Notes under the pieces: model-generated | The model's input: only the letters and a program-made list of their open reading frames with translations | Told to the model about the DNA's origin: nothing | Database searches by the model: none | In this document: piece after piece, positions 17,244 through 28,976 of the stretch | How positions within the stretch are numbered: position 1 is the first letter of the stretch | How the letters are laid out: each line of letters starts with the position of its first letter | Program-made: the position numbers and the translations under genes | Assembly (NCBI GenBank): GCA_949287425.1 | Contig: CASEGJ010000003.1 | Coordinates: 72,993-136,992 of the forward strand | Direction of reading: 5' to 3' | Length of the DNA: 64,000 bases | Source of the DNA: an uncultured Caryophanales bacterium | GTDB taxonomy: Bacteria > Bacillota_I > Bacilli_A > RFN20 > CAG-288

Positions 17244-18128
17244 ATGAAAAAATTTAATAAAATAGCGTTTTTAACCTTGTTAGCTACTGGATTAGTTTCT
17301 TGTAATCCAAGTCAACCTACTTCAAGTAGCAGTTCTTCTTTATCGAGTGTTTCAAGTTCAAACTCAACTAACTTGTCTAATAGTAGTTCAGTTTCAACAA
17401 AAACTTGGAATCAAATTGACTTATACGGGCACGATTTACCTAATTATGAATTTAATCAAACTAAAGCTTGGAGTATTATAACTAATCAAAGTGAAAGTGA
17501 AGATATGACTCCAAATACAACAAGAAGTCTCACTTTAGAAGGGGAATTTTATTTAGAAGACCTTCTTAAATACGAACAAGTTTTATTTCAAGAAGGTTAT
17601 GTAGATATAACTGAATATTATACTAGTGATCCAGATTACGGAGGGCATAAAGTTTATAATTGCTTTTTTGAAGATGGAATAACTTATATGTTAGATATCT
17701 ATTTAGGTGATGAATTAGGTTCACCTATTTTAGAATCTAACGTTAAAGGTGAAAGAATCTATATGGAAATTTACGCTGAACAAGGTAGTTTATTATATCC
17801 AAGTGCTAAGATAGATAAAATTTTAGAAAAGTTAGATTTAGCTGATATCGAATTCGTTTTACCAGATAACGTTAAATATTATATGTATACTTTACTTAGC
17901 GAAGTAGTAGATGGAAAAATAGTTCCTAGTAAATTGCTACTATCAATTTATTGTGATGATGCAATTAACAATATGGCTGATTATATGATTAAACTAGTTA
18001 ATGCTAATTATGATATGGCAAACAATATGACATTTGTTTCTCCAGATAAGTCTTATAAAATTCAAATTAGCCTTTCGGAAATTAAATCCAACAATATTGA
18101 ATTGTACAATTTAGAATTATATAAATAA
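17244..18128 (+). CDS. Lipoprotein with Ser-rich linker, unknown function
   Basis: 294 aa. Lipobox LVSC with Cys20, then a linker of almost only Ser, Thr and Asn to about residue 52. The following domain begins KTWNQIDLYGHDLPNYEFN and has the same general plan as the lipoprotein at 28963-30219 (KSWDEETLSL... and an LPYLDLG-like start): two tandem alpha/beta modules mentioning LYFEEGI/LFKDE-type strands. The two look like members of one lineage-specific family. An ideal AAGGAGG ribosome site is present. Function unknown. Confidence 0.6.
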   Translation: MKKFNKIAFLTLLATGLVSCNPSQPTSSSSSSLSSVSSSNSTNLSNSSSVSTKTWNQIDLYGHDLPNYEFNQTKAWSIITNQSESEDMTPNTTRSLTLEGEFYLEDLLKYEQVLFQEGYVDITEYYTSDPDYGGHKVYNCFFEDGITYMLDIYLGDELGSPILESNVKGERIYMEIYAEQGSLLYPSAKIDKILEKLDLADIEFVLPDNVKYYMYTLLSEVVDGKIVPSKLLLSIYCDDAINNMADYMIKLVNANYDMANNMTFVSPDKSYKIQISLSEIKSNNIELYNLELYK

Positions 18129-18206
18129 ATTAAGAATTTGAATGTTTGCTTTATTGACATAATTAGTCTTAAATTAAATAAACTTAAACCTAATTTTAAG
18201 TTTAAA

Positions 18207-18215
18207 TGCTATAAT
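18207..18215 (+). promoter_or_regulatory. Extended -10 promoter of the atp operon
   Basis: TGCTATAAT is an extended -10 element 18 bases upstream of atpI. An inverted repeat AAACTTAAA / TTTAAGTTT (18180-18203) lies immediately upstream where the -35 region would be and could be an operator or part of a weak terminator. The -35 box is poor. Confidence 0.55.
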
Positions 18216-18232
18216 AAACCATAGGTTAAATT

Positions 18233-18709
18233 ATGAAAAAATTATCTTATTTATCTAAATCTTTACTTCTTTATCTAGCTATTTGTGGAGTCTTGCTTAT
18301 CTTAAGTTTAATCGGCTTATTTTTTAATAACTATTATCTAGTTACTTGTTTTGCTATTGGCTCAGTTTGCGGATTTATCAATTTATTTTTATTAATTAAA
18401 TCTTCTGAAGGAATTGATCCAGACGCTAAAAAATCTCAAATGGTTATGTTAGTAGGTGGGAATTTTGTTAGATTTATCGTCATGTTTTTAGCTGTTGGTT
18501 TATCAGCTTTAGTAATTTATTTAACTAATGTTGAAAAAGAAAAGTTAGATTATTTAAATATTATCGCTTCAGGTGTACCTTTTATCGTCAATATTTTTGT
18601 CGCTAGTTTAGTTCATATTGAATCTAGTCAAGATGAAATTAAAAATGAAGATAATACTTCTTCTCCAAGTGAAAGTGAAATATCTTCTCAAGATAAGAAA
18701 GATGAATAA
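18233..18709 (+). CDS. atpI: AtpI-like ATP synthase assembly protein
   Basis: 158 aa with four hydrophobic helices and a charged, Ser/Asp-rich C-terminal tail of about 30 residues. Sequence similarity to AtpI is loose, as usual for this family; the call depends on its position as the first gene of the atp operon, three bases before atpB. AtpI helps c-ring assembly and, in some bacteria, Mg2+ uptake. The Shine-Dalgarno sequence is weak (TAGG). Confidence 0.7.
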   Translation: MKKLSYLSKSLLLYLAICGVLLILSLIGLFFNNYYLVTCFAIGSVCGFINLFLLIKSSEGIDPDAKKSQMVMLVGGNFVRFIVMFLAVGLSALVIYLTNVEKEKLDYLNIIASGVPFIVNIFVASLVHIESSQDEIKNEDNTSSPSESEISSQDKKDE

Positions 18710-18711
18710 AC

Positions 18712-19473
18712 ATGGATTTTTCAAGTGTATTAAGATGGGATGATACCACTTATTCAGGTGAATTAATCGTCTCTTTCATCGCTATGGGGGTCGTAGCTAT
18801 TTTAGCTGTTGTCATTTATTTTGTCTTTAGAAAATTAGATCCAACAAAACCTACTAAAAATGGTTTTGTAGTATTAGTTTCTTCACTTGTTGAGACACTA
18901 GATAATTTTACTATCGATGTCATGGGTAAAAAGTGGTTGCCTTTTGCTGGATATATAATGGGGTTAGCTTTATATATACTTACTTCGTTTTTTATTTCAA
19001 TAAGCGGATTACCTAACCCATTTACTAATTTAGCTTGTCCACTTTCTATCGGTTTAATGACGTTTTTAATGATTCATATTACAGCCGCTAAAGCTAATAA
19101 ATGGGGATATTTTAAAAGGTATACAGATCCTATCTGTGTGTTTTTACCGATCAATTTACTTTCGATGTGGGCGCCTTTATTATCTTTAACACTTCGTTTA
19201 TTTGGTAATGCTTTAGCCGGATATTGTTTAATGAGTATTGTCTATTATTATTTAGAAGAACTTTCTAATTTGATTTTTTCTTCTTTTGTACCTGGTGGTT
19301 GGGCTTCGATTTTCATCGCTCCGATAATAACACCTTGGTTACATTTATATTTCGATGTGTTTTCTGGTTTAATTCAAACTTTAGTCTTTTCTATTTTAAC
19401 TATGATTTGGGTTTCTCAAGAAGATCCTGATGAAGAAGTTGAAAGTGAAATTAGTTTGAAACAAGTTGCTTAA
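18712..19473 (+). CDS. atpB: F1Fo ATP synthase subunit a
   Basis: 253 aa, five to six membrane helices. The essential stator arginine is in LSLTLRLFGNALAGYC, and a C-terminal PIITPWLHLYFDVFSGLIQTLVFSIL helix pair matches the family. It provides the half-channels through which ions reach the c-ring. It follows atpI without a visible ribosome site of its own, so translation is probably coupled. Confidence 0.95.
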   Translation: MDFSSVLRWDDTTYSGELIVSFIAMGVVAILAVVIYFVFRKLDPTKPTKNGFVVLVSSLVETLDNFTIDVMGKKWLPFAGYIMGLALYILTSFFISISGLPNPFTNLACPLSIGLMTFLMIHITAAKANKWGYFKRYTDPICVFLPINLLSMWAPLLSLTLRLFGNALAGYCLMSIVYYYLEELSNLIFSSFVPGGWASIFIAPIITPWLHLYFDVFSGLIQTLVFSILTMIWVSQEDPDEEVESEISLKQVA

Positions 19474-19491
19474 TGAAAGGAGGTGAAAACT

Positions 19492-19716
19492 ATGGACATG
19501 GAAGGAATGAAATATCTAGGTGCTGCTATTGCTGTTATGACTGGTTTTGGTTCTGGTATTGGTGAAGGTATGATTTGTTCTCACGCTATTGATGGTATGG
19601 CTAGAAATCCTCAGATGTTTTCCAAATTGCGTACTTCAATGATTTTAGGTTGTGCGCTAGATGAGACAACTGGTATTTATGGTTTAGTTGTCGCTATTAT
19701 GTGTTTAGTTATGTAG
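19492..19716 (+). CDS. atpE: F1Fo ATP synthase subunit c with two-carboxylate, Na+-type ion site
   Basis: 74 aa from the ATG at 19492; the in-frame GTG at 19483 is part of the AAAGGAGGTG ribosome site. Two membrane helices flank the ARNPQ polar loop (family RQP). Helix 2 reads LDETTGIYGL, giving ion-binding Glu58 with Thr59 and Tyr63, the pattern of Na+-binding c-rings (E65, S/T66, Y70 in Ilyobacter numbering). Helix 1 has GIGEG, so Glu25 occupies the place of the Na+-liganding Gln32, exactly 33 residues before Glu58. This two-carboxylate arrangement is known from the Na+-driven c-ring of Fusobacterium nucleatum. An extra Asp57 adjoins the site. Na+ coupling is inferred, not shown. Confidence 0.92.
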   Translation: MDMEGMKYLGAAIAVMTGFGSGIGEGMICSHAIDGMARNPQMFSKLRTSMILGCALDETTGIYGLVVAIMCLVM

Positions 19717-19734
19717 TTGAAAGGAGATATGGCT

Positions 19735-20274
19735 ATGAATTTCGCTTTGTTTCTTACTGGGCCTTCAATTTCTATTGAAGATAAATTGATTCCTAATTTA
19801 TACGCATTTATCACTCAGTTTTTAGCTTTTATTATTTTGGTAATAATAGTTATACGTTTTGCGTATAAACCTGTTCATAATTACATAACTAAGCGCAGGG
19901 AATTTATCAATTCTAATTTAGAAGAAGCACAAAGGAAAAATTCCGAAGCTGATTCTTTAAATAAGTTAGCTCAAGAAAATATCAATAACGCAAAGCAAGA
20001 AGCTAGTAGCATTCTCCTTCAAGTAAAAAAACAAGCTCAAGAAGATAAAAAGATGTATTCTAAACAGTTAGCTGAAGAAATCTCTTTAAAAAGAAAACAG
20101 GCTCAAAAAGAACTTGAAAATGAAAAACAACAAGCTATTAAAGAAGCTAAGGCTCAAATTGTCGATTTAGCTATTCAAGCCTCTTCTACTTTATTAAATA
20201 AGGAAGTTGATAGTAAAGATAATAGAAAACTCATCGATGAATTTATCGATGATATCTCTTCTAAGGAAGAATAG
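19735..20274 (+). CDS. atpF: F1Fo ATP synthase subunit b
   Basis: 179 aa from the ATG at 19735, eight bases after AAGGAG; the ATG at 19729 is only two bases away and too close. One membrane helix (about residues 24-46, ITQFLAFIILVIIVIRFAYKP) is followed by a long, highly charged coiled coil rich in Lys, Glu and Gln, and a C-terminal delta-binding region. It is the peripheral stalk that links subunit a to F1. Confidence 0.94.
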   Translation: MNFALFLTGPSISIEDKLIPNLYAFITQFLAFIILVIIVIRFAYKPVHNYITKRREFINSNLEEAQRKNSEADSLNKLAQENINNAKQEASSILLQVKKQAQEDKKMYSKQLAEEISLKRKQAQKELENEKQQAIKEAKAQIVDLAIQASSTLLNKEVDSKDNRKLIDEFIDDISSKEE

Positions 20275-20276
20275 AT

Positions 20277-20816
20277 ATGGAAGCTATTTCAACTAGATAT
20301 GCTAAAGCTTTACTTTCTTTAGCTCAAGAAAACAATCAAATTCAAGAATATCTTAAACAAGTTAAACGACTTTATGAGATTTTATTATCTAATAGAGAAT
20401 TTAATTCTTTACTAGACTCGGCTTTTATTTCTAAAGAAGAAAAATTAGAAATGATAGATAGAGTTTTAAAAGATGAAGATTTAACTTACTTGACAAATTT
20501 TGTTAAAGTCATTGTTACTAACAATCGTTCATACAAGCTTATTTATTGTTTAAAAGAATTTATAAAATTAGCAAATGAAGATTTAAATATTCTGTTAGGT
20601 ACTATCTATTCTTCAAAAGAATTAACTGAAAAAGAGAAGTTAGATATTCAGTTAGCTTTTGAAAAAAAACTTGGGCAAAAAGTCGAATTTACTATTAAAC
20701 AAGACCCTTCTTTATTAGGAGGAATCAAGGTTTTGATCGATGGTAAAATCTATGATGGTAGTTTACAAAATAAATTAGCCATGCTCAAAAAAGAACTGAT
20801 TAATGGAGGAAATTAA
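20277..20816 (+). CDS. atpH: F1Fo ATP synthase subunit delta
   Basis: 179 aa. The N-terminal [13 protein letters not shown] helix and the C-terminal [33 protein letters not shown] are diagnostic of OSCP/delta, which joins the b stalk to the top of the alpha-beta hexamer. It starts two bases after atpF and ends one base before atpA. Confidence 0.95.
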   Translation: MEAISTRYAKALLSLAQENNQIQEYLKQVKRLYEILLSNREFNSLLDSAFISKEEKLEMIDRVLKDEDLTYLTNFVKVIVTNNRSYKLIYCLKEFIKLANEDLNILLGTIYSSKELTEKEKLDIQLAFEKKLGQKVEFTIKQDPSLLGGIKVLIDGKIYDGSLQNKLAMLKKELINGGN

Positions 20817-20817
20817 A

Positions 20818-22323
20818 ATGGCGATGAAAGTAGATGATATATCAGCTTTAATAAAAGAGCAGATAAAAAATTATTCTAAAAAAGTCGAAGCTGACGATAT
20901 TGGTAAAGTAATTACAATAGGTGATGGAATCGCTAATATTTACGGTTTAAAAAACGCCATGTTAGGTGAACTTTTAGAATTTCCTCACGAAGTTTATGGT
21001 ATGGTAATGAACCTCAATGAAGATTCAGTTGGCGCAGTTATTTTTAGCGATGATGAACTTATTGAAGAAGGAGATCTCGTTAAAAGAACCAATAGAGTTA
21101 TTCAGGTTCCAGTTGGAGATAATTTATTAGGAAGGGTAGTTAATTCTTTAGGTCAACCTATCGATGGGTTAGGTCAAATTAAATATGAAAAGACTCGCCC
21201 TATTGAAAGAATCGCCCCAGGAGTTATGAAAAGACAATCAGTTAACACTCCTTTGGAAACTGGAATTAGAGCTATAGATGCTATGATTCCAATTGGACGT
21301 GGTCAAAGAGAATTAATTATCGGAGATAGACAAACAGGAAAAACCGCAATTGCCATAGATACTATCATCAATCAAAAAGGTAAGAATTGTTTATGCGTAT
21401 ATGTCGCTATTGGTCAAAAGACTTCTAGTGTTGTTAGAGTGGTCGAAAGATTAAAAGAATACGGAGCTTTAGAATATACCTGTATAGTTGCAGCTAATGC
21501 TAGTGAATTAGATTCTTTAAAATATATAGCTCCTTATGCTGGAATTGCAATTGCTGAAGAATGGATGGAACAAGGTAAAGATGTTTTAATTGTCTATGAC
21601 GATTTATCTAAACACGCTGTCGCATATAGAACCTTATCTTTACTTTTAAAAAGAGCTCCAGGAAGAGAAGCTTACCCAGGTGATATTTTCTATGTCCATT
21701 CTAGATTATTAGAACGTTCCTGTAGATTAAATAAAGAAAATGGAGGAGGATCAATAACAGCTTTACCTATTGTAGAAACTCAAGCTGGAGATATTTCAGC
21801 TTATATTCCTACAAATATAATTTCAATTACCGATGGTCAAATCTTCCTTGTTAACGATTTGTTTAATATCGGTCAAAGACCTGCTATTGATTCTGGTTTA
21901 TCTGTTTCAAGAGTCGGATCTTCTGCGCAATATAAATGTATGAAGCAAGTATCTAGTTCATTAAAAATTGAACTTGCTAATTTCCATGAACTTCAATCTT
22001 TCTCTCAGTTTGGTTCAGATTTAGATGCTGCAACTAAAAAGATATTAACTCATGGTAAAGCTTTAATGGAATTATTGAAACAACCTCAATATCAAGTGGC
22101 ATCTTTTACTAGACAAGTTGTTGAATTATTTGCAGCTAAACAAGGTTATATAGATGATATTTCTTTAGATAAGATACATGACTTTTTAGAGCAGTTATAT
22201 CTATTTATCGATAAAAATCACCATCAAATTATTAAAGAAATCGAAACCAAGAAAGAACTTTCTAACAAGTTAATCGATTTGTTAGATTCTAAAATTAAAG
22301 AATTTCATCTTGCTTATAAATAG
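20818..22323 (+). CDS. atpA: F1Fo ATP synthase subunit alpha
   Basis: 501 aa from the ATG at 20818, seven bases after GGAGG; the longer frame overlaps atpH. The non-catalytic nucleotide site shows the P-loop GDRQTGKT, and ISVTDGQIF-like (here ISITDGQIF) and [14 protein letters not shown] segments are present. It forms the alpha3-beta3 head with AtpD. Confidence 0.97.
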   Translation: MAMKVDDISALIKEQIKNYSKKVEADDIGKVITIGDGIANIYGLKNAMLGELLEFPHEVYGMVMNLNEDSVGAVIFSDDELIEEGDLVKRTNRVIQVPVGDNLLGRVVNSLGQPIDGLGQIKYEKTRPIERIAPGVMKRQSVNTPLETGIRAIDAMIPIGRGQRELIIGDRQTGKTAIAIDTIINQKGKNCLCVYVAIGQKTSSVVRVVERLKEYGALEYTCIVAANASELDSLKYIAPYAGIAIAEEWMEQGKDVLIVYDDLSKHAVAYRTLSLLLKRAPGREAYPGDIFYVHSRLLERSCRLNKENGGGSITALPIVETQAGDISAYIPTNIISITDGQIFLVNDLFNIGQRPAIDSGLSVSRVGSSAQYKCMKQVSSSLKIELANFHELQSFSQFGSDLDAATKKILTHGKALMELLKQPQYQVASFTRQVVELFAAKQGYIDDISLDKIHDFLEQLYLFIDKNHHQIIKEIETKKELSNKLIDLLDSKIKEFHLAYK

Positions 22324-22331
22324 GGGTTATA

Positions 22332-24617
<2,286 letters not shown>

Positions 24618-24618
<1 letters not shown>

Positions 24619-25025
24619 TGGCTGATAATAAATTTAAATTAGTTATCGTTAGTCAAGATGGCAAAAAGATAGAAGATGAAGCTGAACTAGTTAATTTAGT
24701 ATTAACTGATGGGGCGATTGGAATTATGAAAGGTCATCTTCCTTTAGTTGGTGTAATAGAAATTTCCCAATTGAATTATATTAAAAACGGCAAAGCTAAT
24801 ATCTTTGCTATTTCAGGTGGGATTTTAGATGTTAAATTAGATGAAGTTTTAATATTGGCTGATGCGTTTGAAAGCCAAGATGAAATCGATGTTAATAGAG
24901 CCAATTTAGCTAAACAAAGAGCGCAAGAAAAATTGGATTCTAAAAGTAAAGATATCGACTTACAAAGGGCAGAATTAGCTTTGAAAAGAGCTTTAAATAG
25001 ATTGTTAGTTGCAGAAAAAAAGTAA
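24618..25025 (+). CDS. atpC: F1Fo ATP synthase subunit epsilon
   Basis: 135 aa; its ATG overlaps the atpD stop (TAATG), so translation is coupled. The N-terminal beta-sandwich has GAIGIMKGHLPLVG, the family signature, and the C-terminal part is the expected two-helix hairpin (NRANLAKQRAQEKL...RALNRLLVAEKK). It links gamma to the c-ring and can inhibit ATP hydrolysis. Last gene of the operon; no clear terminator hairpin precedes the convergent gene 10 bases away. Confidence 0.95.
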
Positions 25026-25035
25026 AAATCTAAAT

Positions 25036-26310
25036 TTAATTTTTTAAACAGCTGATAGGAACTACATATATTCCATCATTGCGCTTATAAGCGTAGTTTC
25101 CTACCCCTATTAAAACCATTAAAAATGATAGTTTGTTCATTTTATCTATATCTAATTTACTTTCCATTAATTTGAGATTATTAGCACCTTCTTCAATAAG
25201 CTTATCTCCATCGAGTTTAATTTCAATTAAACCATATTTGCCATTTTTTAAATGAATTACTGCATCGCACTCTAATCCAGATTTGTCTCTATAATGATAT
25301 ACTTCGCCATTTAAAGCATCAGCGAAAATTCTAAGGTCTCTAACGCAAAGAGTTTCAAAAAGAAAACTAAAAGTATTTAAATCGTTAATTAGATCGTTTG
25401 GTCCAATTCCTAGTGCTGCAGTAGCTATTGATGGGTCAACATAATATCTAGTAGAAGAAGAACGAATAGCGGTTTTAGAACGAAGGTTTGGATTCCAAGC
25501 TGGCATTTCTTCAATGACAAATATTTTTCTTAACGCATCTAAATAATTAGAAATAGTATCTTCACTTATGAGATGTTCATCATTTCCGGAAACATCTTTA
25601 GCAAGTAGAGTATTAGAGATTTGATTACCTTGATTTCTTGCATAGGCTTTCATAAGTCTATGTATTTTTTCAGTACTTTTTTGAATGTTATCTATTCTAT
25701 TAATATCAAAGCGAACAACTGCATCATAATAATCTTTAGCTTGCTCTAATGCGATTTCATCTTTCATGTCAATCGCTTGAGGCCACCCACCTCTACAAAT
25801 AAGAAAAGCTAGTCGTTCTAAAGTTAGATTAGAATTACCATCTATTTTATCTTTTCCATTAAAAAGATCGGCTAAACTTATTTCACCAGATGAATCGTTA
25901 GATTCATATAAACTCATTGTTCTCATAGTAAGATAGGCGAATCTACCTATACCAGAGTGAGTAATTTCTTTGCTAGAAGTAAAAACTGAAGAGCTGGTAA
26001 GAATAAATTGACCTAGTTCATGACGATGATCAACCTCAAAACGAATTGCGTCCCAAAGCTTTGGTGCAAGTTGCCATTCGTCTATTAATCTAGGAGTTGG
26101 CCCTTGTAACAAGCGCTTAGGATTTAATTCAGACATGATTATATTTTGTCGCCTATTTTCAGGTTCATCCATATATAGTATGTTTGAGGCGTGTTGTTCA
26201 GCTGTGGTTGTTTTACCACACCATTTAGGTCCTTCAATTAAGACGGCTCCTTTTCCTTCGAGCTTTCTAATTAAAATATCGTCAGCTATTCTTTTTTTAT
26301 AGGACTTCAT
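25036..26310 (-). CDS. DUF4143-type AAA ATPase
   Basis: 424 aa. N-terminal P-loop GPKWCGKTT (about residues 27-35), Walker B LIDEWQ (the family's DEWQ), and a sensor-like FILTSSS where most relatives have TGSS. The C-terminal half is the DUF4143 region with a PD-(D/E)xK-like pattern: YHYRDKSGLECDAVIHLKNG followed by IEIKL. Such genes are widespread in gut bacteria and often frameshifted; their role is unknown, with toxin-like or defence functions suggested. It is a lone gene, convergent with the atp operon, with no good ribosome site. A second, broken member lies at 39878-41210. Confidence 0.85.
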   Translation of the reverse strand: MKSYKKRIADDILIRKLEGKGAVLIEGPKWCGKTTTAEQHASNILYMDEPENRRQNIIMSELNPKRLLQGPTPRLIDEWQLAPKLWDAIRFEVDHRHELGQFILTSSSVFTSSKEITHSGIGRFAYLTMRTMSLYESNDSSGEISLADLFNGKDKIDGNSNLTLERLAFLICRGGWPQAIDMKDEIALEQAKDYYDAVVRFDINRIDNIQKSTEKIHRLMKAYARNQGNQISNTLLAKDVSGNDEHLISEDTISNYLDALRKIFVIEEMPAWNPNLRSKTAIRSSSTRYYVDPSIATAALGIGPNDLINDLNTFSFLFETLCVRDLRIFADALNGEVYHYRDKSGLECDAVIHLKNGKYGLIEIKLDGDKLIEEGANNLKLMESKLDIDKMNKLSFLMVLIGVGNYAYKRNDGIYVVPISCLKN

Positions 26311-26608
26311 TTAGGTGACTACTTTTCTATTTTGGCTTATTTATATTTGTATTATACGCTATATTTTGATTACTAATAACTAAAACCCGGCGTTTGGCTA
26401 AATTTCATTCCGGCAGTTGGTGTTTATGCTGACAATTATTGATTTAATTGTCGAATGTAAAGTTAAATGGTAGTTATCTAACTTTTTTAATTTAAATTCT
26501 AAGTTGAGCCTAAAAAACTAAACTTAAACAATATTTACATTAAATTTAAAATAATTTGATTGGTTTTACTAATAGATGCTAAAATTAACTTAAAGGAGGA
26601 AACAAATA
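26311..26608. other. Intergenic region with a small inverted repeat and a GC-richer patch
   Basis: No gene was found. The stretch around 26386-26430 is more GC-rich than its surroundings but no frame gives a recognisable protein. GACAATTA / TAATTGTC (26431-26452) is an 8-bp inverted repeat with a six-base loop and no T tract. The right end holds the promoter of the next lipoprotein gene. Confidence 0.5.
26556..26585 (+). promoter_or_regulatory. Promoter of the lipoprotein gene at 26609
   Basis: -35 TTGATT (26556-26561), 18-bp spacer, extended -10 TGCTAAAAT with TAAAAT at 26580-26585. AAAGGAGG follows just before the ATG. Confidence 0.65.
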
Positions 26609-27535
26609 ATGAAAATTAAGTATAAGTTTCTATTGATATTACCTGTGATGTTTTTAGTAGGTTGTAGTTCAACTCCTGGTGAAGATAGTGGTTCTTCTAG
26701 TCAATTAAATTCTTCCGAAAGTATTTCTACAAGTTCAACATCTACTAGTCAAAAAGATTATGAAGTTAAATTATCAGATGGTGATATTTCTGTTATTTCT
26801 TATCCTGATGAAATAGTTTTAGGGGCGAGTAATAGTTATACAATTAACCTTGGCTTTTCTAGACAAATAATAAATTCTAAAGCTGAATTTGAAATTTCTG
26901 ATACTTCTATCTTACCTAGTTCTGCATTAAGTTATCATACTAATGGTGATGGTAGTTTTCACACAAGTGCATATATTTCAATTGACGCAAGTGAATTAAC
27001 TAAAGAAGGAACTAGTTATCTTGAAATAGAAATTTCCTCTCCTAATGCTTCTAGTCAAGGTGGATTAGTTTGTGTTGAGTTAAATTTTGTTGAGACTCCA
27101 AATGTTACTTATTATACAGAGACGGTTATTTTTGAAGCGACTTCTAGTTTTTCAAAAATTAAATTAGAAGAAGGAGAAAAGTTATTAGCTCAATTTAGCG
27201 ATAACGATCATGTTGTTGGAGTTAATAATCCTAATAGAGAAGATGAAGAAAACAAAACTTATTCATGGTTTACTAGAGATATTTCTAGTTTATTAAATGG
27301 TGAAGATGAAGTTTCTGTTACATTTAAATATGCTGTTAATCATAATATTCAATTAAGAGTATATATTGCAGATGCTGATGGAAAATTAGTCAATTGGTAC
27401 ACAATTAATGATTCTTTAGGTCAAGGCTCTTCTACTACTGGATTTAATCAATATGATAGCGATACTGCTAAATTGACATTTATCAGTGATAATTCTAGTT
27501 TGAGTCTAACTATCACTGATAAAACCTATAGTTAA
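26609..27535 (+). CDS. Lipoprotein with beta-sandwich domains, unknown function
   Basis: 308 aa. Lipobox LVGC with Cys19 and a Ser/Thr-rich linker to about residue 48. The mature part contains an Ig-like stretch (VISYPDEIVLGASNSYTINLGF) and a C-terminal beta-rich domain (ETVIFEATSSFSKIKLEEGE...) that could bind a glycan; neither was assigned to a family. Single-gene unit with its own promoter, strong AAAGGAGG site and terminator. Confidence 0.6.
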   Translation: MKIKYKFLLILPVMFLVGCSSTPGEDSGSSSQLNSSESISTSSTSTSQKDYEVKLSDGDISVISYPDEIVLGASNSYTINLGFSRQIINSKAEFEISDTSILPSSALSYHTNGDGSFHTSAYISIDASELTKEGTSYLEIEISSPNASSQGGLVCVELNFVETPNVTYYTETVIFEATSSFSKIKLEEGEKLLAQFSDNDHVVGVNNPNREDEENKTYSWFTRDISSLLNGEDEVSVTFKYAVNHNIQLRVYIADADGKLVNWYTINDSLGQGSSTTGFNQYDSDTAKLTFISDNSSLSLTITDKTYS

Positions 27536-27559
27536 TTTCTTGTTAATTATTAAATGTTT

Positions 27560-27602
27560 AAAGGCTATTAAAGTTTTAATGAGATTTTAATGGCCTTTTT
27601 GA
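27560..27602 (+). terminator. Terminator of the lipoprotein gene
   Basis: AAAGGCTATTAAA / TTTAATGGCCTTT stem of 13 bp (one G-U pair) with a T run after it. Confidence 0.88.
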
Positions 27603-27620
27603 TTAGGTTTAATTTATATA

Positions 27621-27651
27621 AACTTGTTCGTTCAGTTTGAACTAACAAGTT
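27621..27651. repeat. 31-bp nested palindrome
   Basis: AACTTGTT and AACAAGTT (8-bp arms) enclose a C/T mismatch and an inner GTTCA / TGAAC stem with a GTT loop, so the whole 31 bp folds as one hairpin. No T tract follows on either strand, so it is not a standard terminator; an operator or RNA structure is possible. Confidence 0.6.
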
Positions 27652-27828
27652 AAATATGTGTTTAATAATTTGTCGTTTGAACATTTTACTTAGAAAATAT
27701 CAATCAATTTAGATAGTTGATTAGCTTTTTAAAAGATTGAAGTTTAACATTTATAATGTAAAAATTAAGTATAAGTATATAGAAATGATGAAGTATTAAG
27801 TATAAAAACATAAAGGAGATTAAAAACA

Positions 27829-28284
27829 ATGTTAAAGATTAAAAAATTAGAATTGGATAAAGATTTTATTCAAGTAAGAGAATTGTTTAAAAATACATTT
27901 AGTAAAGAACCTTGGTACGATGATTGGTCTAATCAAAATCAGCTAAATTTATATATTAAAGATATTATGGGTTCATTTAATTCTTTAAATTTTGGCTTAT
28001 ATTTAGGTGAAGAATTAATTGGTTTAGCTTTAGGCAAGATAGCCCATTTTTATTCGGGTAATCAATTTAGAGTAGATGAGATTTGTATTAAATACGAATA
28101 TCAAAAATTCGGTTATGGTTCTTTGTTTATGTCGATGCTTGAAAAAGAATGTAAGAAGGCCGAAATTAAATATATTATCTTAACCACTAAAAGAAATTAT
28201 CCAGCGTATAATTTTTATCTTAAAAATGGTTTTGTCGAAGTAAAAAACGATGTTAATTTAGCTAAAGAAATAGATTTAAAGTAA
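27829..28284 (+). CDS. GNAT-family N-acetyltransferase
   Basis: 151 aa. The acetyl-CoA site is seen in VDEICIKYEYQKFGYGSLFM (motif A, R/Q-x-x-G-x-G/A form QKFGYG), with a C-terminal YPAYNFYLKNGF motif. The opening FKNTFSKEPWYDDWSNQ resembles AAC(6')-like acetyltransferases, but the substrate cannot be assigned. A TATAAT box at 27752-27757 and AAAGGAG before the start suggest its own promoter. It precedes the MmcQ/YjbR gene by two bases, so the two form an operon. Confidence 0.85.
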   Translation: MLKIKKLELDKDFIQVRELFKNTFSKEPWYDDWSNQNQLNLYIKDIMGSFNSLNFGLYLGEELIGLALGKIAHFYSGNQFRVDEICIKYEYQKFGYGSLFMSMLEKECKKAEIKYIILTTKRNYPAYNFYLKNGFVEVKNDVNLAKEIDLK

Positions 28285-28286
28285 TT

Positions 28287-28976
28287 ATGCTAGTGGATAT
28301 TGAAAAAGAGGTGTTTAAAAATTCAAAAGTTAAATTCGATAAATTAGAAGAATTTGGATTTAAAAAAGATGGTAAAAACTATAACTATGTTAAAAATATA
28401 GGTGATTTTAACATTCAAATTAAAATTGATAATCAAGGTAAAATAACTGGGAAAATATACGATTTATTAACTAACGAAGAATATGTTAATTTTAGAAATG
28501 ATGTCGTTCAAGGTGAATTTAACAATAAAATTAAACAGATTTATATCGATTTGTTATCTAATATAAAACAAGTTTGTTTTATTCAGGAAAATTATTCATC
28601 TAATCAAGCAAATAGAATTTCCAATTATATTTTACAAAAATACAGTATTTTACCGGAATTTTTATGGGAAGATTATCCAAATTATGGAGTGTATAGAAAT
28701 AAAGTTAATAAGAAGTGGTTTGCTATTATAATTAACATTAATAGAAACAAGTTAGATAAATCTATAAAGTTAGAAGACGAAGTTGAAATTATAAATTTAA
28801 AAATTAATAAAGATGAATTAGAAACACTATTAAATAAGAAAGGTTATTATAAAGCCTATCATATGAATAAATCATCTTGGATATCTATTATATTAGATGA
28901 TACTTTAAAAGATAGTGAAATTTGGTTTCTTATCGATAAATCTTATCAAATTATTGCTAAAGCTACACTAAAATAG
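28287..28976 (+). CDS. MmcQ/YjbR-family protein, two-domain form
   Basis: 229 aa. The C-terminal half (about 120-229) is a MmcQ/YjbR (CyaY-like fold) domain: PEFLWEDYPNYGVYRNKVNK, then VEIINLKINKDELETLL, KAYHMNKSSWISIILDDTL. The N-terminal half (about 10-105) is the domain that often accompanies it in Firmicutes (GKIYDLLTNEEYVNFR). MmcQ proteins are thought to bind nucleic acid or small ligands; the role is unsettled. The gene is co-transcribed with the acetyltransferase and its end overlaps the convergent lipoprotein gene by 14 bases. Confidence 0.85.
   Translation: MLVDIEKEVFKNSKVKFDKLEEFGFKKDGKNYNYVKNIGDFNIQIKIDNQGKITGKIYDLLTNEEYVNFRNDVVQGEFNNKIKQIYIDLLSNIKQVCFIQENYSSNQANRISNYILQKYSILPEFLWEDYPNYGVYRNKVNKKWFAIIININRNKLDKSIKLEDEVEIINLKINKDELETLLNKKGYYKAYHMNKSSWISIILDDTLKDSEIWFLIDKSYQIIAKATLK

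Noticed and set aside
26386..26430. GC-richer patch as a tRNA or gene remnant
   Set aside because: No cloverleaf could be drawn and no frame gave a recognisable protein.
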